Position numbers and translations under genes: made by a program. The notes under the pieces are model-generated. The model was not told where the DNA came from. It ran no database searches and was given only the letters and a program-made list of their open reading frames with translations. Below are positions 24,030-36,097 of a stretch of 64,000 bases of DNA, in pieces (positions within the stretch are counted from its first letter, which is position 1; each line of letters begins with the position of its first letter). The DNA is from Paralvinella palmiformis (lineage: Eukaryota > Annelida > Polychaeta > Terebellida > Alvinellidae): NCBI GenBank assembly GCA_025642065.1, contig JAODUP010001518.1, positions 1 through 64,000 of the forward strand. Direction: 5' to 3'.

Positions 24030-25135
24030 GTGTTTAGCTTTCCACTTCCTCTCATTGCCTTCTAATGTAGTTATGTCGCAACCATATGTTGGTATTAATA
24101 CAAGTAACAATATTATTTGCAGACGACAACAACCTTTGGCGAAATGTGAAATATGCCTTACGCATCCGTGCTTCGTATGTATCAAATGAGTTGATTGCAA
24201 ACATCGAAATGGAGCTATCGCGCCTACCGTAGCCTAATAAATTACGAAAACACATTGTTATACGTTACCCTCAATTTGGATATACTCGACATGGAGCAGT
24301 CACACCATGGTTCCGAACAATATATAAATTAAACAATACGATTCAAGAAGATGGAGCTTCACTTTTTGCGTAAAATATGCAAATTTACGTAGAATAGTAT
24401 TTGAGCTTGCATTATAGGCATCTTAACTGACGACTGATATTTGATGGAATCTGTTTACATAAGGTCAGCGTTACTCAGTCTTAATGAGGGCATTGACTGT
24501 TTGTACCTTTTAAGAAGTATAGTCATGAACTTAGATTTAACTGGATGGTATACAATAGTGTGTATAACACCATATTGTTGACATACATCAATACGTTTCT
24601 GTAGACAAGTGGCGAACGGGGCTAATAGACACATGTCGTCTGCATAAAAAGGGATTTACACACGTACTACCAATGTAACAACCAACTTACGTATCAGCTA
24701 ATAGTGTACTGAGGTCGTCTATTACGAAGGGAATAATCTTGAAAATAACATTCAGCCCTGTGGGACACCATTACTGGTTTCAAACTACACCGAAGTTGAC
24801 TTACCCCATTTTACACAAACCTCTTGTGAGTTGTACCAAATGCATAATAATCTAACAACCAACAAACAGTGACCATTAATTAACTATATCAAATGCACGA
24901 GAGGCATCAATAAAACATAAAAATACAGGACTGTTATACTGCCTGTAGTACTAGATGACATTTTTCAAAGAATAAACATACATGCCAGTAACATGTTTGG
25001 ATTTAAAACCAAATTAATTATGAATAGACTCAATACATGTCTCTATATTATTTAAAAGCACAAGTTCCAGTAACTTTGATGCAGCAGTGACCAACGATAT
25101 TGGTCTATAATTGTTCTTGTCGTTTCCATCACCGG
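24030..25135 (-). mobile_element. Non-LTR retrotransposon reverse transcriptase fragment
   Basis: Minus-strand RT motifs in correct order: KNNYRPISLVTAASKLLE (about 25120), FIDASRAFDIVN (about 24920), GVPQG (about 24780), YADDMCLLAP with the catalytic DD (about 24650), and a C-terminal NLLGYGRRDSS region (24255-24060). Broken by stops and frameshifts. It starts abruptly at about 25135, next to an unrelated RNase H end. Clade not assigned. Confidence 0.78.
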
Positions 25136-25610
25136 TTGGAGATGACCTTTTAGTATTCTTCTTCGGTGCTTCGGGTAGGCTGGGCAGATGAGCAGATAAT
25201 GTATCAGGTCGTACACTTGTTGACAGTGCCGGCATAGTGTTGTGGGTGACGGGGCGGTGAAGTTCTGTATGTACGTCCAGAAACGTAGTTGGGTATCGGC
25301 CAGTCTGTTGTTGAGGTAATTGTGTCCAACTACAGTGGTCTTCTGGTACCAATCCTTAGATGCTGATGCGTAATCAGAATACATCGATTCAAGTCGATTA
25401 GATATGAAGCTGTCAACAAGACGGTTGAATGTGTCTGGGGTCTGTTCGGCATATTCGATGACGTAAAGGTTCGTGGCTTCATTTGCTAGTTGATCGGCTC
25501 AGTCTTTGCGCTCAAAGTTAATGTGGCTTAGAACCCAGTGGGGTATTATTTGGATTCCCCGCTGCCGTGGTGTAGAATTTTGTCTAACATTACCATATTG
25601 CTCGAGGTTT
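25136..25610 (-). mobile_element. RNase H and zinc-knuckle end of another non-LTR element
   Basis: Minus-strand reading gives IPHWVLSHINFERKD, stop, ADQLANEAT (end of an RNase H domain), then NYLNNRLADTQLRFWTYI and CRHCQQVYDLIHYLLICP, a Cys-Cys-His-Cys knuckle typical after RNase H in I/Jockey-type elements. One internal stop. An RNase H end should follow an RT; here it precedes an RT, so two elements are joined. Confidence 0.72.
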
Positions 25611-25869
25611 ATATACACAATTTTCAATAGGAAGCCATGCACTTAATCCTGTGGTTCTTTTTAACAAAAGAGAGGTGTTATTTTAATATATTCGTTCTAC
25701 TTGTGAACTTACGTAATCCGGTCTTTAGAAAACATCCCAACGATAATTGAATAGAATTAATATGTTTGCCCAACATAATAAGTACATAAACTTAAAATGT
25801 ACTGCAAATGAATTAGTCGTACCTTCCCATTTGACAATTGATATTTGTATATATCATTGCTTTACAAAC

Positions 25870-27720
25870 ATAGTATCGGTGGGTTGAGGTTTTTGTGTTT
25901 CGGGCGATTGACGCTTTACTGAAGTTTTGTTTGTGATTAACTTTTCCAAAGCTTCAGGAGACATTCTATTTATTTTAAGGTATTTATTTCAAATTACTCG
26001 ACACTAAATAACCCGAGAGGCTTATGTTTAGTGTAAGCTGTGATGATACTATATTGGTAGTGTTCTAAATAACTCTTCGGTTGAAGTATCTTAAAATGTT
26101 TATTTATTATTCTTGAAGCCATATTGCCTGTTCTAGAAAACGGCATTACTAGAGCTACAGTGTCACTGTTTTCGGCCGATTCTAATATATCTTCTGAACG
26201 ATTTTTGTTCAAGCCTGTTGGTTCTAATGATCCCGGGGTATCAATCCAAAAGGTTTCTCGTTTTAGTCTATTAATTCGGTCCTGCCAATCAGACCCTGAG
26301 CTGTGTATTTCTTCAATCAGTATTAAGCTATAATCACCGACAGATGGACGGTTATAATCTGACAGAGAAGAGCTATCGGCTTGGTCTTTTAAATGCGTAT
26401 ATAAAGAAGAAAGTCGATGTTTTCTTTCAAATGTAAATCGATGTCCATTAGCTTTTAGACGAATAGATGTACTAGTTTCGCCAAGTCAGTAAGGTATTAT
26501 TTTTTTAGGATCTTTGAATACAGTGGTATCGAAATAATTGACTGAATCAATACAGATAGAATATTTAAATTTAATGGGTGGTTCATGTGTATTAAACCTA
26601 TTTAGAAACTCAGAGAATGCATCCTTGCCATGTGGCCATATTATGAAAATATCATCCAAATCCGGAAGTAGGTATGATGTTTTAATGGACATTTAAGTAA
26701 TGCCTCTTTCTCAAATTTTGCCATGTAAATATCGGCATAGTATGGTGCCCAATCCCTGTCCATAGAAGTGCCTACTTTTCGGATGAACCATTCATCATAA
26801 AACAAAAATCATTACTCTTCAAAGATAATTCTAAAAGTTCTATAATTGGATCATCATATATGGGATAATTTCTCATTACGTCCCTTACCTCTTGCAACCC
26901 CTTGGTGTGGCCTATATTAGTATACATACTTTCAACATCTAATGTTATAAGCAAGCAATTATCACGCAATTATCACTACAAAATCGTATGTTTTTATATA
27001 TCCATAGCAAATCGTTTTAAATAGCTATCTATGAAAGATGATACATTTTTGTATTCACTATTACATTCAAACACAATTGGCCTTCCTGGTGGTATTACGT
27101 TTGATATTGTCTAACAACTGGCCTCTGTGAATTTTAGGGAGCATATACAAATATCGAGGTCTTGGCTCCTGGGGAGGTAAAAGGAAATTAAATTGTTTTA
27201 CAGAAATTGCACCCGCAGATTTAAGTTTATTTAAAATACCAGTTATTTTAATCAACCATTTAACTTTTTCGTACTGATTACAATTATTTAATTGATGATA
27301 GAGTTCAGTAATATAATTCTTTTTGTCCATTATTACTACTACCGAACCTTTATCAGCTTTTTTAATTACTATATCTAAATTTTTACCCAAGTTGTTTAGT
27401 GTAAATATTTCTTCAATTGTTAAATTTGGTTTTCCCGTAGTACATTTAGTTCATCTATTTCCTTTGTAAAGTTATTTATACATTCTATTAAATCAGGATC
27501 AGTTGTCAGGTGGAACCCAGTTTGACTTAGATGTAAATATTTTATTTTCAGTTTCCTCACGAAATCTCTTGTTGCTTCTAAAATGGGTGTTTTAGAAATC
27601 TATGGGGTTTGAAAGAATGTGAGTCCCTTAATTAGTAAGTGAAAACGTTCCTTCAAAGATTTAAAATGTTATGAAGCTCACAGTTTTAAAAATATAACCA
27701 GTGGTAGACCATTGAATTTG
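25870..27720 (-). mobile_element. Penelope-like element, reverse transcriptase and part of the GIY-YIG tail
   Basis: Better preserved PLE on the minus strand. In order: N-terminal region near 27690-27450, DIVIKKADKGSVVVIMDKKN (about 27370), PRYLYMLPKIHR (about 27150), CNSEYKNVSSFIDSYL (about 27050), CLLITLDVESMYTNI (about 26960), DLDDIFIIWPHGKDAF carrying the RT catalytic DD (about 26660), and VNYFDTTVFKD (about 26540). A C-terminal part is homologous to the 3043-3777 protein at 26470-25994. Several frameshifts and stops; the start of the endonuclease, with its GIY-YIG motif, appears deleted near 26490. Confidence 0.82.
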
Positions 27721-27734
27721 CCGTGTCTTCTCTC

Positions 27735-28380
27735 CATAGAATTATAATTACACTATTTGAATAAATTTGAATTTCTGACTACCCAACTTGGAAATGACAG
27801 TAGCCCATTCATAATGACCCATAGATCGGTTGATTGAATCAATGTTCGACTGTTCCGTTTCTGTAATAATTTTGAATCATTTATTTCAGTAAGGAAAATA
27901 TTCCTTGAATCATATCGATTTTTTAATCAATGTCGATATGGATTTTAAACTTCGAATTGATCTTTTCTGAGAATCCGAGCTACGGTCATTTATTTCCAGT
28001 GCTAAAATAATAGTTGTAGGGCACTTACCTTACTTCCAATAGGAAAAGTTTTATCCTTCAGTATATCTGTAAAATGCTAAAATCTGGCACCTTTCTAGCT
28101 GCACATTCTGGTGCCGCGTACAACTTATTTTCGACACATTCTCTTCTCCTATGATTAATGTGTCCTTGGTGGTCTTTGGCCAGATCGACTCTTTTGTGTT
28201 ACTTTATCAGTTTTGTGGATGCGCACCGTACCGTTAGGGATGTTTCTTCACTAATATAATGCATCACAAAGCTACGGCTTAGTACATTCATGGTTATGAT
28301 TTATATTTAATTATTGTCAGTAACGGCTTTGTGGTACGCGAGAGATATTATAAATTGACTGGTAATATATTGTTGTGTGT
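27735..28380 (-). repeat. Segment upstream of the PLE, duplicated at 36098-36700
   Basis: About 620 bp nearly identical to 36098-36700, beginning CTATTTGAATAAATT and running into the GT-rich tract before a (TA)n. On the PLE strand it lies upstream of the open reading frame, so it may be the PLE 5' region or simply a flanking duplicated block. No long ORF. Confidence 0.7.
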
Positions 28381-28395
28381 GTGTGTATGTGTGTG

Positions 28396-28482
<87 letters not shown>
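28374..28482. repeat. (GT)n-(TA)n compound microsatellite
   Basis: GT tract then about 80 bp of TA, between the PLE-upstream segment and unit B copy 3. Ile-Tyr frames on both strands are artefacts. Confidence 0.96.
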
Positions 28483-28483
<1 letters not shown>

Positions 28484-28484
<1 letters not shown>

Positions 28485-30085
28485 AGTGCTGTGTATAATA
28501 AGGCACAGGCACAGAGAATCTCGAACCGTGAATTCAAACTCTGGACGTTTCTTCAGGGGACTGAATCCAGAGTGGCGACTTTTCTTGCTGAGACATGTAT
28601 AATGTCTCACCAGTCCAAGCAAAATCAAAATACGAATCACCTACAGCCGTGGAGTTTGAGTGTAAAACACCCAAGTCAGATCATGGCAGTAGTGAACATG
28701 TTTAGCTTAATTATCTAAGCAGCCCTATTTATAGCTATTTTTCAATTGCTGTATCTTTCTTCAAAGCAATACTATATCAACTATATAACCCAATTGTTAC
28801 CGTCTTCAAAGATCAGTTTTTACAACGGGCAGGCGTCACGAAGCGACTACTATTAAAACTATTTAGCTTAATTGCTATTAAAAGACTGACATCTGCGCTG
28901 AAGCAGACCGTATTAGCGCGTCATAGCTTCCGTACTGTTTGAATTATTTTCAAACCTGACCTAATTTATGCTATTCTAACTATTGTAGTTCTTAAATGTT
29001 ATTTATGACCAGCAGATTAGAGCTAATCTTGAATGTCATAGTACAAACTGGACATAACTGGACCTAGGAAAGATAATTCTATTCCCACATACAACCAAGG
29101 TGAATTATATAAGTTGTTATATAAAACCCACCAACCGCGCGAGCTGTGTCCAATGCCACCGCTCGAGATGCGATGCAGTGTTTCTATTCCTGAATCAGGA
29201 GTACATGCTTTAAGAGCGTACTGTGTCTGCTACAGTCATTTAAATGCTGGATAACCAGGCCAAACATCTAAACGGCGTGCCTCCAAAGACGCAAATAGTG
29301 CACGGAATATATAGCTCTAGATCAACTTTTCTTGAATGCAGGGACCGGGAAATATGGTCTCCACGCATAGAAAACGGAACTTTCTCAACCGCAGCATAAT
29401 ATGCCTTGTGATATTTGCTGGAGGGTCAAATACCTTATAAACATACAAATCCAATAAATACTATGACCTACTCGTCACTATTACATCGGCGCTTTAGCAG
29501 ACCGTTATGGCGGAATTGCCGTTCTATATATTAACATTTTCAAATCAGACCTAATGTCTGCTATACAAACTATAATTATAATATAGGGTTTTATTAATGA
29601 CAAGGAGACTAAAGTTAGCCTTGAATGTCATAATACAGACTGGACATAACTGGACCTAGGAAAGATAATTCTATTCCCACAAACAACTACGGTGAATTAT
29701 ATATACAACTAAACTTGTTATATAAAACACACCAACCACACGAGCTGTGTCCAATGCCACCGCTCGAGATGCGATGCAGTGTTTCTATTCCTGAGTCAGG
29801 AGTACATGCTTTAAGAGCGTACTGTGTCTGCTACAGTCATTTAAATGCTGGATAACCAGGCCAAACACTTAAACGGCGTGCCTCCAAAGACGCAAATAGT
29901 GCACGGAATATACAGCTCTAGATCAACTTTTCTTAGAACACATGGACCTGGAAACATACAGTCTCCACGCATAGAAAAAGGAACATCTCAATCGCAGCAT
30001 AATATGCCTTGTGATATTTGCTGGAGGGTCAAATACCTCATAAGCATACAAATCCAATAAATTATATGACCTACTCGTCACTAAC
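28484..30085 (+). repeat. Unit B, copy 3, with an internal tandem duplication
   Basis: Contains the CCTAGGAAAGATAATTCTAT block twice (29063 and 29655), followed both times by the CGCTCGAGATGCGATGCAGT block, a tandem period of about 592 bp. It follows a (TA)n of about 80 bp. Confidence 0.75.
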
Positions 30086-30149
30086 CCTTTATATCAAATA
30101 TTACAAAATTGGTAAAAAGAAAACACGAACCTCAATCTCTGGCACGGGC

Positions 30150-30455
30150 AATGTGTGTTTTAGCTGTGTATAATAAGGCACAGGCACAGAGAATCTCGAA
30201 CCGTGAATTCAAACTCTGGACGTTTCTTCAGGGGACTGAATCCAGAGTGGCGACTTTTCTTGCTGAGACATGTGTAATGTCTCACCAGTCCCTAAGCCGC
30301 CAAGCAAAAACAAAAAGCGAATCACCTACAGCCGTGGAGTTTGGGAGTAGAACACCCAAGTCAGATCACGGCAGTAGTGAGAATGTTTAGCTTAATTATC
30401 TAAGCAGCCCCATTTATCAGTTGCTGTATCTTTCTTCAAAGCAATACTATATAAA
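30150..30455 (+). repeat. Unit B, copy 4 (partial)
   Basis: Repeats the first 300 bp of unit B (equivalent to 360-660) and then joins the 5' flank of GT92 copy B at about 30460. Confidence 0.72.
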
Positions 30456-30464
30456 CTATAAAAC

Positions 30465-30668
30465 CCTATGAACATATAGAATCACGGCAAGATCAATAAA
30501 AGTCAGCTGCCATTCAACATAATTATAAACAATAAAAGCGGGTGGCTGATACCTTTCGCCTATATTTCTATAGGTTTGAACGGATATATGTGATACAACA
30601 CGACATTAGTTTGCTATAAATGACAATCGGCTGTGAAGACAAATACAAAGATAACATCGTTTAGGAAT
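30465..30668 (+). promoter_or_regulatory. Upstream region of GT92 copy B, shared by copies C and D
   Basis: The roughly 200 bp before the start codon are nearly identical to 36985-37192 (copy C) and to 55578-55790 on the minus strand (copy D). They contain CCTATATTTCTATAGG about 100 bp upstream of the ATG, a TATA-like candidate. Conservation here is explained by recent duplication and is not by itself evidence of regulation. Confidence 0.35.
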
Positions 30669-31153
30669 ATGCCTCACCTTGTCTATCATCAGAAATATAG
30701 GTTTCTGTTATACCTATGCTTGATATCATCAATATCCATAATATTAATACGGATAACGATGATATCTGTGATTCATGACACACAAATTATGACCTTTCAC
30801 AACAATAATTCATTCAGAATCATATCTGAGATTGCATCACGTCTACAAAATAAGCGGATTATTCATCCTCCAGCAATGATAGTGAAGTTTCCACGAGCCC
30901 TGGAGCCAGATAATTGGCAAATTGTTATCCCGAAGAAGGTCTTTGTCTATTCCGCTCATCTGGATCCGTGGTCAAGAAATGAATCAATCATCCACATTTT
31001 AGGATCAATAACAAAGAAGGATTTGATTAATCCTAACAGAAGTCAACTTTACTGCAAAATTTGGATTGTCAGTGAAGATAGTCAATCTGTAATTGTAGAT
31101 ACTTCAAAGGTTACTAGGATTACAGATCCAGACTTTACTTGGGAGGATTTTGA
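30669..31153 (+). CDS. GT92 copy B, intact first exon without its own catalytic exon
   Basis: Open first exon nearly identical to exon 1 of copies C and D: MPHLVYHQKYR, a hydrophobic anchor, then a stem ending in FTWEDFE. It has an intact GTAAGT donor at 31154 and the same phase 2. The intron downstream is homologous to the introns of A and C up to about 33098, where it is joined abruptly to the middle of a minus-strand CR1-like LINE. The catalytic exon is therefore gone. The next compatible plus-strand acceptor and catalytic exon is exon 2 of copy C at 39911, so B could only make an enzyme by splicing across about 8.8 kb into C; otherwise it is a partial pseudogene. I see no stop codon or frameshift in the exon itself. 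Confidence 0.75.
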
Positions 31154-31682
31154 GTAAGTATACATATATAATCCTATTCTTAATCGGAATAAGTATTGTT
31201 ATTATAGTTTTCTTTATATTATAAAAAATATTATGAATCCTACATGTTATATAGAAAAAAAAGCGAAATATATATCAGTAATAAGAATAAACTCCTCAAG
31301 AATAAATGTTAATTAACACGTTTATTAATACATAATAAAAATATTTCTCATTTGAATTACAATAATATTGATAGTTTAACCAATAATATTGTTTATGGCA
31401 TTATTTAGAGTAGTGCAAGTAATTTAAATCTCCAGATCAATTCTTTATGTAGGTTCTCTAGTTAATTAAATAATGATATAAGGCTAAAAAATGTATTAAA
31501 TAATAAAAATATACAAAATATTATTAAACTATCTTAACAAAATCATTTCCTATATCTACTGTAATCTAATTTCAAATGTAATTGAACTAGTATGCTAATT
31601 AGAAATAAGATGATAGAAGTAGAAAATAGTTATATCTAAACAACTACATATAATTATATTTATAATACACAATAATCAATTT

Positions 31683-31860
31683 GGGCGCCTCCGTGATCTA
31701 GTGGTAGCGTGTTGGACCACAGATCAGTGCCACCCGTGTTCAAATCTCCCCATGGGCATATCTCATGGGTGTTTCATATTTGGGTTCTCTTTATTACCTT
31801 TGGAGGTCGTTCGGCCTATTTAGCCTAACATGTGCACAAAAGTGGCCGTAAATCATCAAC
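31683..31860 (+). mobile_element. tRNA-derived SINE, copy 6 (in the GT92 B intron)
   Basis: Orthologous to the intronic SINE at 13488 and 38207, with the same head GGGCGCCTCCGTGATCTAGT and a shared shift of the B-box to TTCAAATCTCC. Confidence 0.87.
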
Positions 31861-32261
31861 AACAATAAGCAATTGACACCCGTTTCAATTATGTAACTTT
31901 ACTAACAATTACATTTTCTCCTTAATATTTTAATAACCATTTTTACTTTAAAAGAGTGAATATTAATTTTGTGTTTTCATCACGTACACAAACATCTCTG
32001 GATAGATAATGTTCATAACCTATTTAATAAATGGTTATCATTACCTTTGACACAAATATCATAGTCAAATTGGAGGGATATCTGTTAGGTTTCATTATTA
32101 GTTCACCTACATTAGAAGACTCTACAATAGTATATTCGAATACAAATAATTATTGGAAGACCTAACCTGATATATGCATCACATTAAGATATTAGTTTTT
32201 AATAAAAGATAATCTCTTGTGAAATAAAACCAAACAACATTTACTAATTTGCCGATCTTGC

Positions 32262-32690
32262 TGATCATCATAATAATAGGTTTCTATTATTTGTATTATT
32301 AATGTTATTATTAATAATAGGACTACAAGTAATGATCATATATGTGCTTCATAACATACAAATTACGATTTTGTCATGATAGTAACTTATCATATCTGAG
32401 TTGGTATTGAGTATGTAAAACAAACCGATTATTCTACGACTAGTAGATCCCGATAAATTTCAAATTATTATTCCAAAGAAGTACTCAGTGTATTCAGCTA
32501 ATCTTGATACATGGTCAAAGTATGAATCAATCATTCTCTTTTTGAAATAAAATACAAAGACAAAATTGATGAAGCCCTTGAAATTTTAACTTTATTTTCA
32601 TATTTAAATCATCACTGAAAATGACAAAGAAGCAACTAATGATTATCTTCATTCAAATTTCTGCATTTATTTTAAATTTTATATAGGAAG
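32262..32690 (+). pseudogene. Exon-1-like relic inside the intron of GT92 copy B
   Basis: Same decayed second first-exon as in copy A, nearly identical in sequence. Pieces matching PKKYSVYSANLDTWSKYE are readable near 32470-32525. Stops and frameshifts interrupt it, and there is no intact start or obvious donor. Confidence 0.75.
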
Positions 32691-33097
32691 TGAAGCAAAT
32701 TAATTAGCAGACGATCTTATCAATGAGAATAATTTGTCATAACTAGAGCACTGTAAAAATTAAAATTCATTCATGTGTTAGCTAATTGTTAATCAGTAAC
32801 ATTTGTTTCATTTCAATTATATTGAAATTTGGAGTATAGGGAATAACATTCTTTTTTCTATATTACTTAGAATTTTGTAGAAATCTTTAAAAGTAACAAA
32901 TCTTATGTCGATTGGTCTATGGCAAAGCATTATATATCCTTATATAATAAACCGTCTACAAACAATTTCACATATTCCAAGTATTGAGTAGTCAGCCTTA
33001 GTGATGAATACTAGTACGAATGATGAAAGTCTGTAAATATTGAAAGTAGCCTAATTATATTAATTTATAAATTATTGTCTGTTTGTTTTTATGTATA

Positions 33098-34320
33098 ACA
33101 TCATCCAGTGGATCCAATACCAGAGAAGATCAGCAAGAAAAGCCTCCTTGTCAATTGACTTATATCTTCTATATGAAATAACTTTAGCTGAAACAGATTG
33201 TTTCTGTAAAGATAGATTAATGTTAACAAGGAAATGATCAGACAGCATGGAAGACACAGACACACCCTTAATCAAATTGTCATCATCACGGGAGATGACA
33301 AGATCTAAGATGTGACCATGTCTGTGTGTTCTTTCTTGGACATGCTGCCTGAGATTGGCAGATCTAAGAATGTCAGCCAGTTGTTTAGTATCTGCATTCC
33401 TCTGGCAATCCCAATGTATATTGAAATCACCTAAGATCAACAGATGATCAGTGTTGGTAGCAAGAGAGTCAACAAATCCCGAATATTCCTTGAAGAAATC
33501 TGCTGCTTTCAGGCCATTTTTCTTAGTAGGGTGTAATCGGTAGATAATAGTTACAGAAACACTTATCCCCCCAGATACAAAAGTCAGTTGATAATTTTCA
33601 AAAGCAAATGGGTTTCACACTTCAAAGAATCATGGAGAAGAATGCTGATTCCCCCCCCCCTTTCTTGTGAATCCGAGCTGCATGATGGAATGAATATCCA
33701 ACTGGAGTCACATCACCAACAATTTTCTGGTCTGAAACATTAACAGTCAGCCAAGTCTGTGTAATGACAAGAGCATCGAGATCCATATCCTTAACAACAT
33801 CAGATATTTCATCAGATTTATTACATATCGACTGACACTTTATAAGACCAATAGTTACATTTTGTACAGCTGTGCCATTATTATGATTAGACTCTATATC
33901 AGTATATGGTTTTATTGGCACAGTGATCAAATTACTTGCAGTTGCATCAGACCCAATCTGCTTTGGATGTTTTCCACTACGTGGGCGCATCGATAAACAA
34001 ATGGTATTACTACCATAGGGTCGTAAGGCAAGCAACTGATCTCTAGTAGAATACATTATAATTATAGAAATAAAATAAGTGAAAATTAATAAATAATACA
34101 CAAGCAAAACCGAGTTCTTATGGGAAACACTGGAGTGGGCGATAATATGGGGCGTCAAATGAGCAGTTAAAAAGAAAATACAAGAAATACAAAATAACTA
34201 AATATAATCAATTTATATTAATATAAATTAAATCTATATCACATAATATGCAAAATACACCAGTTTCACTGGTGGAACTTATCTAATAGCTGAACTATCC
34301 GAGAAATATTCCGGTGCCAT
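33098..34320 (-). mobile_element. 5' half of the same CR1/L2-like LINE (second copy)
   Basis: Near-identical to 18541-19820, with the endonuclease frame pieces at 34158-33622 and 33440-33072. It did not arise by retroposition: its 5' flank (34320-36097) is the same as that of the first copy. It is truncated at 33098 by the deletion that joins it to the GT92 B intron. Confidence 0.85.
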
Positions 34321-35888
34321 TAGATTACATCGAGTGCCGGTCATACTTCCCGCCACAAAGATTTAGGAATTAGACAGTTTTAATGTTTGGATGTTTTAAT
34401 ATTCTCTCATACATTCCTAAAGAAAATCCCAATTAACTAGTATACAATAATAATTGTCATAATCAGGTACACATGTAATAAAAGCCTAGTTATCATGTTG
34501 TAAATTACATAACTATATAGCTATTAATATAGATAATAAAGTTTAATCGTTGATAGAATAAATCAAGCAAATATAGTAATTAGGCTCTCACAAAGGTGTT
34601 TGATGGAACTGTACAATACAAAGGTTACAATCTCATAGAAAACCATCATCGAACTTCGTTTGGTGGAGATAAATATTGGCAAAGACGTCAAAGTCATGAT
34701 AAAGGATATACAAGATTCTAGTTTTATTAGATCCCACCTACTTTAATTTATTCAATAAGCTGAACGATTAAGAGAAACCACCACCCCTCAAACTCGGAAT
34801 TAAATCCTTATTGGACTAATATTATTGTGATATATGTAAAGCTAGGTTTTGTACTATCCTTATGTTCATCTACCTGTGCTGTGGCATATCAAAGCCAGTT
34901 CGGAAGTTTGGTGCCATTTGTCATAACTATCTCAGAATCAGAATACACACATGCTGTAAACATGTTATATATAATGTACTTAGTAAGATGTAATGTACTT
35001 GTAGAAATATACTGGTATCTAATTAAAATGGCTTAGTAGGTGAAAACAAAACATAACTAAGGTATGGTTGGACCACTAGTACAAATTATTAAACGTAGAT
35101 GGTGATATTTCTAATCAATGCTACACTGAATATCCTAAAAGTCCAGGTACTAATTCGATGCAAGATGAACAGTTTAAATATGCACTCTCTACGTTTGGAG
35201 GTTTGTTAAATCAGTTGGGTTTATTACTATATTTATAAGCAATACTTTACCATCTGAGTTAATGCAGACCATTACTATTCCTATTATCAGGAACAAGAAG
35301 GGATTTATTACAGATAATGACAATAATAGGCTTATTGCCATTAATAGTGTTGTTTCCATGATTGTAAAACTTTTGTTGTTAAATATATTACAGTTTTAGC
35401 TGTAATATTTTAGTGTACGAGTCCAAGTTTATTTAACGAGGAAAATAAACAAGTTAATGCCATTTTATATGCTTTTATGCGAATTCAATATTCATAATTT
35501 CAATAGACTGGGAAACAATCGATCACTAAAATATGATTGATTGCGATCTCACTAATCACCTAAAAAATTAATCAAGCGTATTGTTTGAAACAGCTGTTTC
35601 TGAATTCACCAGCATACGAAAATGTACTCTTCTAGTAAACAAAATTGATTTTTATGATGTCCAAATGCAAGTCCTAATTAAAAAGATATATTTTCTTTTC
35701 CCAGTAACATTTTATATAAGGATGTAAAGGAATGAGATATATAAATATCAATTATCACATGGGAAGCTATGACTAATTAAATTGTATCTGTAATTAAATA
35801 TATTTTAACTAGTTTAGAGTTATAATTATTGTTTGATTGGAAATATAGAAATATAATACCTGTACCGGCGTCTTATCTATCTATAAAA

Positions 35889-35899
35889 AACACACACAC

Positions 35900-35935
<36 letters not shown>

Positions 35936-35968
35936 TTGTTTGTGTGTGTGTATGTGTGTGTGTGTGTT
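35889..35968. repeat. (CA)n/(TA)n/(GT)n compound microsatellite
   Basis: Block 2 counterpart of 21322-21392; flanking sequence identical, tract length different. Confidence 0.94.
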
Positions 35969-36097
35969 TTAGGGTACATAGTAAGAGGCAACAGGCACAG
36001 AGCATCAACATATCTAAACATCCTTCGAAACCTACCTCCATAAATCTAAATACAACTATACATACATTAATCTAAAAATAAAATGTTCCATACCTCC

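Larger units (their letters stand above)
30465..36097 (+). repeat. Segmental duplication block 2 (deletion derivative of block 1)
   Basis: Colinear with block 1 except for the loss of about 3.7 kb at 33098. It retains GT92 B exon 1, its intron, the LINE 5' half and the flank. The short GTG-initiated frame at 34827-35036 is the same as 20279-20488 because of this duplication. Confidence 0.85.

Noticed and set aside
28307..28718. Ile-Tyr-rich frames on both strands, and similar ones at 41097-41356 and 7359-7631
   Set aside because: Translations of (TA)n, (GT)n or (AC)n tracts.
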